From DASXTB01 sp036505615 (GTDB lineage: Bacteria; Acidobacteriota; UBA6911; JACQSX01), in NCBI GenBank assembly GCA_036505615.1, contig DASXTB010000466.1, positions 1 through 21,573 on the forward strand: DNA of 21,573 nt, given 5' to 3'. The notes below the pieces were generated by a model. The model searched no databases, was not told the DNA's origin, and saw only the letters and a list, made by a program, of their open reading frames with translations. A program made the translations under genes and the position numbers. Below, one piece after another: positions 14,010 through 21,573 of the stretch (positions are counted from its first letter, which is position 1; each line of letters begins with the position of its first letter).

Positions 14010-14555
14010 TTATCCGAGAAGCGGATTATATGGATCGTCCGTCCAGCACATCGGGTTTTCTCGGATGTATTGACGGATTCTAAGGAGGTCTGCTCTATCC
14101 CGAATAATATGGTCGTAGAAGTCTCGTTGCCACACCTCCGAGGCTGACAGACTTGAAAGTTGACTGATCCGCGTACTTGAAACTGTTTTGAAGGCGCCAA
14201 TAAGGCGGCCCAAGGGCTTTATTTTTCCACTCTTTTGAACCGGATTCGAATCCGTCGGGACGGTTCGTAAATCACCTGTCCCCACAATCACCAAGATACC
14301 GTGGAAGTGATTGGGCATGACTATCCATTCATCCAATTCCACGTATGAATAGCGACGTGCCAGCCATTTCCATGAACCTGCCACGATTTTTCCCAGATCG
14401 TTAAGTTCCATTTGGCCTTCGACCACTTTGCCAAATATGCATTTCTTGTTTTGAGTGCAGAGAGTCACGTAATAGGAGCCTTCACGGGTGTAGTCATAGC
14501 CCTTTAGGCGAATAGATTTGCGCTGGGGGAAATCGAGACTATTGTTTATCGTCAT
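14010..14555 (-). CDS. REP-associated tyrosine transposase (RAYT, Y1_Tnp family)
   Basis: A 181-residue single-strand DNA transposase of the IS200/IS605-like Y1 superfamily. It has the HUH motif MPNHFHGI (His83, His85), which binds the catalytic metal, and the nucleophile Tyr147 in WQRDFYDHIIRD; the C-terminal YIRENPMCW block is typical of RAYTs. The catalytic residues are present and the frame is intact, so it may be active on REP sequences. A GGGAGG Shine-Dalgarno sits 4-5 nt before the ATG. It is bracketed on both sides by family C REP palindromes, the usual setting. Residues 93-105 (TGDLRTVPTDSNP) are encoded by sequence that still resembles a diverged REP. RAYTs are domesticated, usually single-copy genes and spread REPs rather than themselves. 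Confidence 0.92.
   Translation of the reverse strand: MTINNSLDFPQRKSIRLKGYDYTREGSYYVTLCTQNKKCIFGKVVEGQMELNDLGKIVAGSWKWLARRYSYVELDEWIVMPNHFHGILVIVGTGDLRTVPTDSNPVQKSGKIKPLGRLIGAFKTVSSTRISQLSSLSASEVWQRDFYDHIIRDRADLLRIRQYIRENPMCWTDDPYNPLLG
14243..14281. repeat. Diverged REP-like segment inside the RAYT gene
   Basis: The plus-strand sequence around GGGACGGTTCGTAAATCACC matches the family C REP at most positions of its left arm and loop, with a two- to three-base longer right arm. It lies between the HUH motif and the catalytic tyrosine, in a part of RAYTs that varies in length. Could be chance, but the match is close. Confidence 0.5.
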
Positions 14556-14694
14556 TCTGCCTCCCTCAAAGCTTCTCCTCTCAAGGGATCATGTCCTCCC
14601 TTTTACAGAGTGACTTGGTCCTTTCAAACACAACTGCCACACTGGAAAAATTGCGAATGAAAATGTGGGAATTATTTTTGTTGCTCACCAAGGC
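14556..14694. other. Divergent region between RAYT and receptor genes, left part
   Basis: The 366-bp gap 14556-14921 holds the RAYT ribosome binding site at its left end, then about 120 bp of AT-richer sequence without a recognisable gene, then three REP palindromes (listed), then the promoter-proximal part of the receptor gene. I see no confident promoter boxes. Confidence 0.35.
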
Positions 14695-14796
14695 GGGCGG
14701 TTCGCGAACCGCCCCTACCGTTATTTGGGGGAACGGGCGGTTCACGAACCGCCCCTACGGTCACCGGGAAATTGTGGGGCGGTTCGTGAACGCCCC
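14695..14796. repeat. Three family C REP palindromes upstream of the RAYT gene
   Basis: Copies at 14695-14714 (loop GCGA variant), 14735-14754 (loop CACG variant) and 14776-14796 (one C of the right arm deleted), spaced about 40 bp. They complete the flanking of the RAYT gene and lie 125-227 bp upstream of the receptor start, so they are likely within its promoter region or leader. Confidence 0.9.
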
Positions 14797-14910
14797 GTCA
14801 TTCCTGCAATCATTTCTGATCGCCCGTGCTTCTTTACAAAACCTCTCTCCTGCGGTACTTTTAAGCTCTGCACGCATTGTATTTAGCCAGTGAAGTTCCG
14901 GGTTTCCTTA

Positions 14911-14916
14911 AGGAGG
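14911..14916 (+). promoter_or_regulatory. Strong Shine-Dalgarno of the receptor gene
   Basis: AGGAGG with 5 nt spacing to the ATG at 14922 fixes the start; an in-frame earlier start at 14877 has no such site and would place the signal peptide internally. Confidence 0.85.
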
Positions 14917-14921
14917 AGCGA

Positions 14922-17900
14922 ATGGGCCGGAAACATCAAATCCTATCTGTCTTTTTTTTCGTTGCCTTGACTGTTAGCGTCTCGGGCCAGGAATTTCGTG
15001 CCACGGTGAACGGAAGAGTCACCGATCCTTCCGGTCTGGCGGTGCCTGGCGTCACAGTTACGGTACAGAACCTTCAGACCAACGAGGCGGCAAGCGCAGT
15101 CACTGGAGACACGGGCAATTATGCGATTCCGTTTCTCAGGCCGGGTGTTTACTCGGTGAGCGCCGAGTTGCCTGGATTTAAGAAGTTCATGCGCGATCAA
15201 GTGACGCTGTCTGTGGGGCAGACGGCGACCATCGACGTTCAACTGGAGGTGGGTGAGGTTACCGAAGCAGTCACAGTCACATCCGAAGCGCCTTTGTTGG
15301 ATCAGTCGAAAGCCGATCGCGGAATGGTGATCGACAATAAACGCGTCACGGAAATACCGTTGAACGCGCGCAACCCCTTCATGCTCTCCACGCTGGTACC
15401 AGGCATTACATACAACGGACCGGCGATCTACCAGCGTCCCTTTGACAACGGAGCTATCGCCGACTGGTCCATTAACGGCGGACAGAACCGGAACAATGAA
15501 TTCCTGCTTGACGGCGCGCCCAACAATTCCATTCAGGGTGGAAACAATCTGGCCTATGTACCCACGGTGGATTCAGTCGAGGAGTTCAAGATCATCACCA
15601 ACTCCTACGATGCGCAGTACGGCCGTACTGCCGGCGGGGTGATCAACGTTTCCTTGAAGTCCGGAACCAACCGGCCCCACGGAACTGTTTACGAGTTCAT
15701 GCGCCGCCAGTGGCTGGATGCCAATTTTCTGCAGATTAATTCGCAATACACGCCGACACCGGGGCATCCCAAGCCGCCCAAGTCGGGCCACTTCCTGGAT
15801 CAATACGGCTTTGAATTCGACGCTCCGGTTTCTATTCCCAAACTTTATGACGGACGCGACAAGACCTTCTTCATGGTGGCTTTTGAGAAATACAAGGAAG
15901 GAACGCCCAACCCGGCGACGCTGACCTACCCGGATGATCGGCAAATCAATGGCGACTTTAGCCAACTGAAGGACAAGAATGGAAACCTGATTACCGTTTA
16001 CGATCCGGCGACGGGAAAAGATGTCAATGGTCAATGGGTTCGCGATCCCTTTCCCCGGAATGTCATTCCCACCAACAGGATCGATCCCATCGCCAAGAAG
16101 CTGCTCTCTTTCTATCCCAAACCGAACTTTCAGACTCCCGGTTCGGATCCATGGCGCGACAATTACTCCTTTGTTCCCAACATCGCGTTCGATACCTTCC
16201 ACAATTTCTCGACCAAAGTGGACCAGGTAATCGGCGAAAAAGACAAAGTGTTCTTTCGCTACGGATATAATCTGCGCGCCGAGAACCGCTTTTTCAACGC
16301 CATTACCAGCGGCCCGGCGCAGGACGGCCAACTGCCTCTGGAGCGGCAGAATCACACCGGAGTTTTCGATTGGGTGCGCACGTTTAATCCTAACCTGGTA
16401 CTGAACGTGCGTATCTCGGGCAATCGCTACGTGGAACTGGCAAGATCGGATCCGGGCCTGGGATTTGACGCGACGCAGCTTGGATTTCCCAAATCATTGG
16501 CCGATCAGTTGCCAATCAAGATGTTCCCCCGAATCAACGTCGCCGACTATACCAATATCGGCCGGGGAAGTTTCACTGACGAACCGACTAACGTATTCGG
16601 ATTTCAGCCCAATGTCGCCATTATCAGAGGGACGCACACCATCCGAACTGGGCTGGACATGAGGCTGACTCAGTACGCGCGGCTGGTTAGCGACAACGCC
16701 GGAATGCGGTTTGAGTTCAATCGCACCTTCACGCAAAAGAATTTTGACCGCAGCGATGCCCTAAGTGGGAATTCGATTGCTTCGATGCTTCTGGGCGCTC
16801 CGGCCGGCGGCGCCATCGACAATAACGCGTTCCCTATCTTCATGTGGAAGTACTACGCTCCGTGGATTCAAGATGATTGGAAGGTAACTCCTCGACTGAC
16901 TCTGAATCTTGGACTGCGATGGGACCTGAGCAGCCCAATCAAAGAGCGTTACAATCGCGAGAATCGAGGTTTCGATCCCAGTGTGCTGAACCCCATCACT
17001 TCCAAGATCGACCAAACAAAGTTTCCCGGCTTTCAGGTCAAGGGCGGCTTCGGTTTTGCCGCAGTCGGCGGGAATCCAGTCTATCCCTGGGATTGGGACA
17101 AGAACAACATTCAACCGCGCGTGGGTGTTGCTTACCGGCTCAACGAAAAGACCGTCATTCGAGGAGGCATCGGGCAGTACTATCTGAACCCGACTGGAAC
17201 TGGGGTACGAAACGGCTTCAGCATTCAGACACCACTGGTGGGTTCGCTCGATGGCAACCGCACGCCGCTCTACAATCTTGCAAATCCGTTCCCCGATGGC
17301 GTCGCTCAACCGCCGGGAAGCGCGCTCGGACTGCTCACGTTCCTGGGAAGAGGCCCCAGTTTTTCCAGTGTCCATTACAAACTGCCCTACGTGTTTAACT
17401 TTTCTTTGGGCGTGCAGCGGCAACTTCCATGGAATTCGCGGATGGAGTTAAGCTATGTCGGCAGCCGCACGCTGAAGGAGCAGAGTCAATGGAATGGTTA
17501 TAACGAACCGAGCGCTGCATTCCGAAAGTTGTGCGATGTGACGCAGGGCGGAAGCGCCAGTTTTTGCAACCAACTGCTCCCCAATCCATTCTTTCAAGTG
17601 CCGGGGTTTGAAGGAACCGGCCGATTTACCGGCACCACGATTTCTCGGTTCGACCTGAACCGCCCATTTCCGCAGTTCACCGGTTTTACAGAATTTGAAA
17701 GAAACGACGGGAAGGTCTGGTACGACTCACTGCAGATGTTTGCCGAAAAGCGCATGTCCAGCGGCTTGGCCTTGGCCGGTACATATACCTTCTCGAAAAT
17801 GATCGAGCTGGGGAACAATGGCGGGAACGCCTTCTTGGACGACATCGCCAAGACCCTGAACAAGAGCGTTTACTTCACTGACCGTCCTCACCGCATCACG

Positions 17901-18491
17901 ATGTCGGGCGTTTATGAGCTTCCCATCGGCCAGAACAAACTGCTCCTGGGCAACGTCAACCGCTTTGTCGATTTGGTTGTCGGCGGCTGGGAAATGGCAG
18001 GGGCTTATATCTTCAATTCCGGCCGCCCCTGGGATCTGCCGGGTAACACCTGGTACGTGAAGAATGCCAAGAATCCGGATCTGAGCTTGGACGGCCGAAT
18101 CATCCAAGGAGCGATTCCGTGCGTATCGCAAATGGACAACAGCGGCAAAGTAACCATGCTGTCCTATTCGGTAGCTGCAGGCTGCACGGAGCCAAACTTT
18201 ATCGTTCGTCCCAGCTTTACCGAGCGGACCATTCCTCTGCGCGATTCCCACATTCGGCGACCGCACTTCCACCAGTTCGATATGAACTTCGCCAAGAACA
18301 ACCGGATCACCGAAAGAATCAAACTGCAGCTTCGAGTGGAGCTCTACAACGTGTTCAACACGCCCATGTATGACGAGCGCAACTATGTGAACGATCCGTT
18401 CAACACGCAGTTTGGACAAATCAACAAGGATTCAACCAGGCAGTCCAACTTCCCGCGGTTCATCCAGTTGGCTGCAAAAATCGTGTTTTGA
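14922..18491 (+). CDS. Oar-like TonB-dependent receptor with carboxypeptidase-regulatory domain
   Basis: A 1189-residue outer-membrane protein. Residues 1-22 are a signal peptide (cut probably after SVSG). Residues 24-111 form the beta-sandwich carboxypeptidase-regulatory-like domain (VTDPSGLAVPGVTVTV ... PGVYSVSAELPGFKKF). A plug follows (about 112-255) with NGGQNRNNEFLLDG and the conserved EEFKIITNSYDAQYGRTAGG stretch. The rest is a beta-barrel with repeated aromatic strands, ending in Phe, as needed for insertion by BamA. This is the type expanded in Acidobacteriota for uptake or binding of large polymers, often glycans or proteins; the ligand cannot be told. No classic TonB box is obvious. 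No adjacent SusD partner or surface lipoprotein is present. Its 3' end overlaps the opposing glycosyltransferase gene by 60 nt. Confidence 0.93.
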   Translation: MGRKHQILSVFFFVALTVSVSGQEFRATVNGRVTDPSGLAVPGVTVTVQNLQTNEAASAVTGDTGNYAIPFLRPGVYSVSAELPGFKKFMRDQVTLSVGQTATIDVQLEVGEVTEAVTVTSEAPLLDQSKADRGMVIDNKRVTEIPLNARNPFMLSTLVPGITYNGPAIYQRPFDNGAIADWSINGGQNRNNEFLLDGAPNNSIQGGNNLAYVPTVDSVEEFKIITNSYDAQYGRTAGGVINVSLKSGTNRPHGTVYEFMRRQWLDANFLQINSQYTPTPGHPKPPKSGHFLDQYGFEFDAPVSIPKLYDGRDKTFFMVAFEKYKEGTPNPATLTYPDDRQINGDFSQLKDKNGNLITVYDPATGKDVNGQWVRDPFPRNVIPTNRIDPIAKKLLSFYPKPNFQTPGSDPWRDNYSFVPNIAFDTFHNFSTKVDQVIGEKDKVFFRYGYNLRAENRFFNAITSGPAQDGQLPLERQNHTGVFDWVRTFNPNLVLNVRISGNRYVELARSDPGLGFDATQLGFPKSLADQLPIKMFPRINVADYTNIGRGSFTDEPTNVFGFQPNVAIIRGTHTIRTGLDMRLTQYARLVSDNAGMRFEFNRTFTQKNFDRSDALSGNSIASMLLGAPAGGAIDNNAFPIFMWKYYAPWIQDDWKVTPRLTLNLGLRWDLSSPIKERYNRENRGFDPSVLNPITSKIDQTKFPGFQVKGGFGFAAVGGNPVYPWDWDKNNIQPRVGVAYRLNEKTVIRGGIGQYYLNPTGTGVRNGFSIQTPLVGSLDGNRTPLYNLANPFPDGVAQPPGSALGLLTFLGRGPSFSSVHYKLPYVFNFSLGVQRQLPWNSRMELSYVGSRTLKEQSQWNGYNEPSAAFRKLCDVTQGGSASFCNQLLPNPFFQVPGFEGTGRFTGTTISRFDLNRPFPQFTGFTEFERNDGKVWYDSLQMFAEKRMSSGLALAGTYTFSKMIELGNNGGNAFLDDIAKTLNKSVYFTDRPHRITMSGVYELPIGQNKLLLGNVNRFVDLVVGGWEMAGAYIFNSGRPWDLPGNTWYVKNAKNPDLSLDGRIIQGAIPCVSQMDNSGKVTMLSYSVAAGCTEPNFIVRPSFTERTIPLRDSHIRRPHFHQFDMNFAKNNRITERIKLQLRVELYNVFNTPMYDERNYVNDPFNTQFGQINKDSTRQSNFPRFIQLAAKIVF

Positions 18492-20033
18492 AAGGAATGA
18501 CAGCAGGGCAAGTAAGGCCGCCAGCGCCGCAGCCCAGACCGCGTACGAAGTCTTCACCACCCAGGGCGCGGCCTGGCCTGTTCTCTTCAGCAGGAAGGGT
18601 AGAAAGTTATAAGTGCTGATATGCACGTAGTCCCACGGGTCGGCCTTCATGGAATCATTCACCAGGTCCCACCGATCCATTTTCGCCAGAGCAAAAGCCA
18701 CAATGTTCTTGAAACGCAAATAAACCACGCAGGTGGGATGGCCGAGGGTGTCCATCTGGTAGATCTCCAGCGGGCACCAGAACATCACCGAGGCAAGCTG
18801 GACCAGGACGCTGACCGCAATCACGATCATCGCGGCCGCCCACATGTGCCTGCTTACCTCCTTGCGATGGCGCAACAACAGCGGCACAGAAAGCAAGACC
18901 GCCAGCTGGACCTCAGTCGAAACATAGCGATCTCCCCAGGCAAAATCGCCGCTCCAATCCGTGTACGTCGCGTAAAAGCTGATGCAGGCAAACAACAGCA
19001 GCGCGAAGGCGATCAGATATGCCCGGATCTCAGAGGAAAAGCGCCTCCATAGAAGCACGGCAATTATCGCCGTAAGCACCAGCAGGGGATCGAAAAGGAA
19101 GATAGATTTTTCGGGAGTGATCAGCGGGCCGAGGAATCCCACATGAAACGGAGTCTCGAAGGGAAACTTGGCCGGCAGGCCGGGATTCAGCCTCTTCTGT
19201 TCCTCTCCGTAGATCTGGATGTAAGTATTGAAAAAAGATCCGAAGCGATAGTACTGGTAGGCGCGATCGATCAGCACAAAAAGCGCATACACGGGCGCCG
19301 CCACCTTCATGTAGGCGACGAACCGAAGCCACAACGCGCGGCCGCCTACTCTCTCCCACCACAGCGCCAGCAGAAGAAAAAGGCCCACCGCCAGCAGCTC
19401 CATGCCGGTGGTGAGCCGGGTAAGCAGGTTCAAGCCGAGGGCGCAAGAGCCGATGAGCAGCGCCCGAGGGCTGCCGCTGCGCAGCCATTCATATTGGAAA
19501 GTCAGGCCGGTAAGCGTCAGAAGCATGATGTAGTTGTTCTCCATCATGTTCTGCGTGTAATGCAAAAAGGTGGTGCAAAACAGCAGAGCCAATGCTCCCG
19601 CCAACGCCTGATTGATGGTGAACCGCAACCGCCGCAGGAACCGGAAACAGACCAGGATAGTCAACACACAAACCAGGGTGCTGGTGCTGTAGCTGACAAC
19701 AATAGCACGGACGCTGGGATCATCCTCGTAGTCGGCGAAGGCAGGGAGCTGCTCCAGGTAGGTGCCTACAACGTCGGAGGGGAGCATCAGCAGCGACTGG
19801 CCTATGTCGTACCAGCCGTAAAGCTTGCCGTTGCGGCCGTGGATGCCGAACTCTGGATATTCGTCTGGGAACACCGGCGGCTCCGAGGTCCAGAACGAAT
19901 GCGCAGCCTGGAGCCGGTGCGCGGTATCGCTGGAACCGAGTTCGCCGGACTGAACGACGAAGGAGGTAAGAAAAGCCGTTAAGCACAGCAGAAAAACGGG
20001 GCGGTGGGCAAGGCGGCGGGTGCGAGTCATCAT
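18432..20033 (-). CDS. Polytopic membrane glycosyltransferase-like protein (GT-C type)
   Basis: A protein of about 533 residues with ten or more hydrophobic segments. After the first helix (about 16-30) there is an extracytoplasmic loop with SSDTAHRLQAAHSF, the place where GT-C enzymes carry their catalytic acidic residue. The overall plan (helix, acidic loop, many helices, no soluble nucleotide-sugar domain) fits polyprenyl-phosphate-sugar-dependent transferases; I could not assign a specific family. The ATG pair at 20033/20030 is preferred to an open frame reaching 20132, because that one overlaps the upstream gene and lacks hydrophobic character; no clear Shine-Dalgarno supports either. 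It follows the other GT-C gene by 31 nt, so they likely form an operon. The stop lies inside the end of the receptor gene (60-nt convergent overlap). Confidence 0.72.
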   Translation of the reverse strand: MMTRTRRLAHRPVFLLCLTAFLTSFVVQSGELGSSDTAHRLQAAHSFWTSEPPVFPDEYPEFGIHGRNGKLYGWYDIGQSLLMLPSDVVGTYLEQLPAFADYEDDPSVRAIVVSYSTSTLVCVLTILVCFRFLRRLRFTINQALAGALALLFCTTFLHYTQNMMENNYIMLLTLTGLTFQYEWLRSGSPRALLIGSCALGLNLLTRLTTGMELLAVGLFLLLALWWERVGGRALWLRFVAYMKVAAPVYALFVLIDRAYQYYRFGSFFNTYIQIYGEEQKRLNPGLPAKFPFETPFHVGFLGPLITPEKSIFLFDPLLVLTAIIAVLLWRRFSSEIRAYLIAFALLLFACISFYATYTDWSGDFAWGDRYVSTEVQLAVLLSVPLLLRHRKEVSRHMWAAAMIVIAVSVLVQLASVMFWCPLEIYQMDTLGHPTCVVYLRFKNIVAFALAKMDRWDLVNDSMKADPWDYVHISTYNFLPFLLKRTGQAAPWVVKTSYAVWAAALAALLALLSFLSKHDFCSQLDEPREVGLPG

Positions 20034-20064
20034 AGTGGCGAAGGAGAGTGAGCGCGAATGTTTC

Positions 20065-21474
20065 CTACCGTTCGCCGCGCAGCTCCTTGATTTTCTTTTC
20101 GCTGGAGGAGCAGGTCTCTCCTCCATATTCAATCACGAAGTAACGAATCCAGACGTCTGAGTAGCTCCTCGCGGCTTCGACGAAGGGTGCCCAGTCTCCA
20201 TCGCGTTTCGAAGCAATGGCCGTTTCTTTCAATCGAGAGTCAAACCAGGGACCGGCTATCTGTGGATATTTCACGAAATAAGCGTAGAAGAAAGAGCCGG
20301 CAAAAACCAAGGCGACTACACAGACAATCAGGTCGAATTTCTTCCAAGACGATGAAGCGAGCCACAGGAGCAAGCCGCTTAGCAGCGACACAAAGGGCCA
20401 TGCTCCGATCGATCGGAGGGCGTGAGGGATTCCACTCCAGGTAAGCGCGGCGGGCACGATCCCGCTTGCGATTCCGCAGATAGCCAGCAGCACGGTCGGC
20501 CAAGGAGGCGCGTCTTGACGCTGCTTCCCGGCGCGCGTGAAAAGCCAGCGCCCTGCGAGAAACACAGCGGCGCTTAGAGCAAGAAGATCAATCCACCCGA
20601 GTTCGCCGAATGACTGAGTCGAATGCCTTAAATTGCTGTCGCCTCTAAAAAGTAGGAAAGAAGGAGTGAAATGAAGCAGGAAATTCTTGATGAAAATCCT
20701 TAAGAGCCACAAGAAAGAGGATCCTCCTTGAGATTGCAAATAAGCGTTTGAAAAGATGCCCACCTCATTGACTCGGCCCTGAAACTCTCCTTTGAGTGTG
20801 AGGACTATGAGCGGCATGGCGGTCGTCAATGCCGCCACGACAAAAGCTGCTAGAGATTTCCATTTGAAGTTTCCCCGATAAACCTGCAAACAGATCAATG
20901 GGGCCATGAGTAGGGGAATTTGAACTCGTGCCGCGTAATAAGAATAGGCGCTGAGCGCGAGAAGCATCCCGGCCGCGATGCTGTCGCCAGGTTTGGACGA
21001 GCGCAAAAAGAAATAGATTCCCCATATTAGAAAACATGGCATCAGTTCCGGATCCCAGGCGATACGAGAGAACTGAAAGGCCCAAGGTGAAAGCGCCGCG
21101 GCCAGTGACACGTACAAAGCCACGCCGGTTCCGGCAAGCAATCGCGCCAGAAAGTAGAGTCCGATGATCGTCAAGAGGTTTGCAAAAGCCGCAAGCGATC
21201 TGAAGCTTTGAATGGAATGTCCGAAAAGCGTCGTCCAAACAGCGCCCGCGTAGAGGTAGGTGGGGGTAGTGAGCGCGGGTCCTATGACATGGGCGAACAG
21301 CGGCGCCCTCTCTCCGTCGGACGCCTTGAACTCCCGTTGCACGCAAATGACGTTCAACGCTGCCGCAGCTTCGTCGACATAAAAGCCTGGAGGGCTTTTC
21401 TCAAGGCCCAAGAAACGGATTGCGCAGGCGGCAAAAAACAGGAGGTAAAGAACAGCCCGGTAGGGTTCTTTCAT
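20065..21474 (-). CDS. GT-C/PMT-like membrane glycosyltransferase
   Basis: A 469-residue inner-membrane protein with an N-terminal helix (about 5-22) and then SPPGFYVDEAAAALN (27-41), in which Asp34-Glu35 are in the position of the catalytic acidic pair of the PMT/ArnT (GT39/GT83) group. About ten more hydrophobic segments follow, including AALSPWAFQFSRIAWDPELM, a loop conserved in this group (R-x-A-x-x-E type), and a short C-terminal soluble tail (about 425-469). It should transfer a sugar from a polyprenyl-phosphate donor to a periplasmic acceptor (protein, lipid or polymer); which one is unknown. The ATG at 21474 gives a proper first helix; no Shine-Dalgarno is evident. It is the upstream member of a likely two-gene operon. 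Confidence 0.82.
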   Translation of the reverse strand: MKEPYRAVLYLLFFAACAIRFLGLEKSPPGFYVDEAAAALNVICVQREFKASDGERAPLFAHVIGPALTTPTYLYAGAVWTTLFGHSIQSFRSLAAFANLLTIIGLYFLARLLAGTGVALYVSLAAALSPWAFQFSRIAWDPELMPCFLIWGIYFFLRSSKPGDSIAAGMLLALSAYSYYAARVQIPLLMAPLICLQVYRGNFKWKSLAAFVVAALTTAMPLIVLTLKGEFQGRVNEVGIFSNAYLQSQGGSSFLWLLRIFIKNFLLHFTPSFLLFRGDSNLRHSTQSFGELGWIDLLALSAAVFLAGRWLFTRAGKQRQDAPPWPTVLLAICGIASGIVPAALTWSGIPHALRSIGAWPFVSLLSGLLLWLASSSWKKFDLIVCVVALVFAGSFFYAYFVKYPQIAGPWFDSRLKETAIASKRDGDWAPFVEAARSYSDVWIRYFVIEYGGETCSSSEKKIKELRGER

Positions 21475-21511
21475 TGTTGTTTTTTGTAGCGCCGACTTCC
21501 AGCTCAGAAGG

Positions 21512-21573
21512 TGTGAAAAATTGATTCAATCTGTACGGGCGACCCTGTGTGGTCGCCCGCTGCAGAATCCAGC
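21512..21573. repeat. REP-like palindrome, family B, right copy (inverted, cut by window end)
   Basis: CGGGCGACC (21536-21544) and GGTCGCCCG (21551-21559) with a 6-nt loop; in reverse orientation the flanks match the copy at 1889-1954, including GCTGGATT, GCAGCGGG and the AATCAAT stretch. It lies upstream of the glycosyltransferase operon. Confidence 0.75.

Noticed and set aside
13759..14010. Small minus-strand frame with GRFTNRPYRSTGNT repeats
   Set aside because: It is only the REP array read through; its 42-bp unit keeps frame, so the repetition is a consequence of the DNA repeat.
14010..14796. Complete insertion sequence with the RAYT as an ordinary IS200-type transposase
   Set aside because: The protein has the RAYT-type C-terminus and sits among many REPs instead of having a single left and right end; there is no evidence of a mobile unit carrying the gene.
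14591..14893. Two overlapping plus-strand frames upstream of the receptor
   Set aside because: They translate the three REP palindromes and lack any ribosome binding site or family resemblance.
15573..17423. Long antisense frames inside the receptor gene
   Set aside because: They are shadows of a well-supported coding frame, caused by its codon usage; no signals for independent expression are seen.
19143..19982. 279-residue plus-strand frame opposite the first glycosyltransferase gene
   Set aside because: The opposite strand encodes a convincing membrane protein; this frame is rich in Q/R/K in the way expected from the complement of hydrophobic codons.

Overview
The window looks like a chromosomal segment of an Acidobacteriota bacterium, probably of a soil or Solibacter-like lineage. 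The clues are a large Oar-like TonB-dependent receptor with an N-terminal carboxypeptidase-regulatory domain, Tat signals on a Gfo/Idh/MocA oxidoreductase and on a DegT-type aminotransferase, a non-lysosomal ceramidase-type enzyme, a YfhO-type membrane protein, and an unusual load of short palindromic and tandem repeats. Assignment to the phylum is inference from gene content; there is no rRNA or other marker gene here.

Layout. Positions 2-232 hold the end of a RibD/DHFR-fold reductase. A cupin (586-951) and a DinB-like protein (1317-1853) follow on the plus strand. On the minus strand lie a Tat-exported Gfo/Idh/MocA oxidoreductase (1996-3330) and, separated by a terminator, a two-gene unit of a DHDPS/KDG-type aldolase and an MFS transporter (5947-3648; the genes overlap by 13 nt). 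Next come a small anchored or secreted protein (6310-6669) and a ribokinase (6971-7924) on the plus strand, a Tat-exported aminotransferase on the minus strand (9618-8263), a divergent ceramidase-family enzyme (9690-11270), and a YfhO-type membrane protein (11323-13848). A REP-associated tyrosine transposase (RAYT, 14555-14010 minus) is bracketed by its probable REP palindromes. The 1189-residue TonB-dependent receptor (14922-18491) then meets, tail to tail and with a 60-nt overlap, two minus-strand GT-C-type membrane glycosyltransferases (20033-18432 and 21474-20065).

Functionally the left two thirds read as carbohydrate and sugar-acid handling: uptake by the MFS carrier, aldol cleavage, phosphorylation by ribokinase, and two enzymes apparently sent folded to the periplasm by Tat. 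The right third reads as envelope functions: outer-membrane uptake and polyprenyl-sugar-dependent glycosylation. No defence system, CRISPR array, phage, tRNA, rRNA or biosynthetic cluster is visible.

The most unusual content is non-genic. Four intergenic islands are built from degenerate 7-nt (once 6-nt) units, each with its own consensus, and each is arranged as two arms in inverted orientation around a 37-101 bp spacer. They abut or invade gene ends, supply start-proximal or stop codons, and in one case add about 60 residues to a protein. Three further palindrome families (a cloverleaf-like element at 971-1062, a GGGCGACC palindrome at both window ends, and the GGGCGGTTCGTGAACCGCCC REP around the RAYT) are also present. 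The last has inserted in frame inside the YfhO-type gene and also forms its C-terminus.
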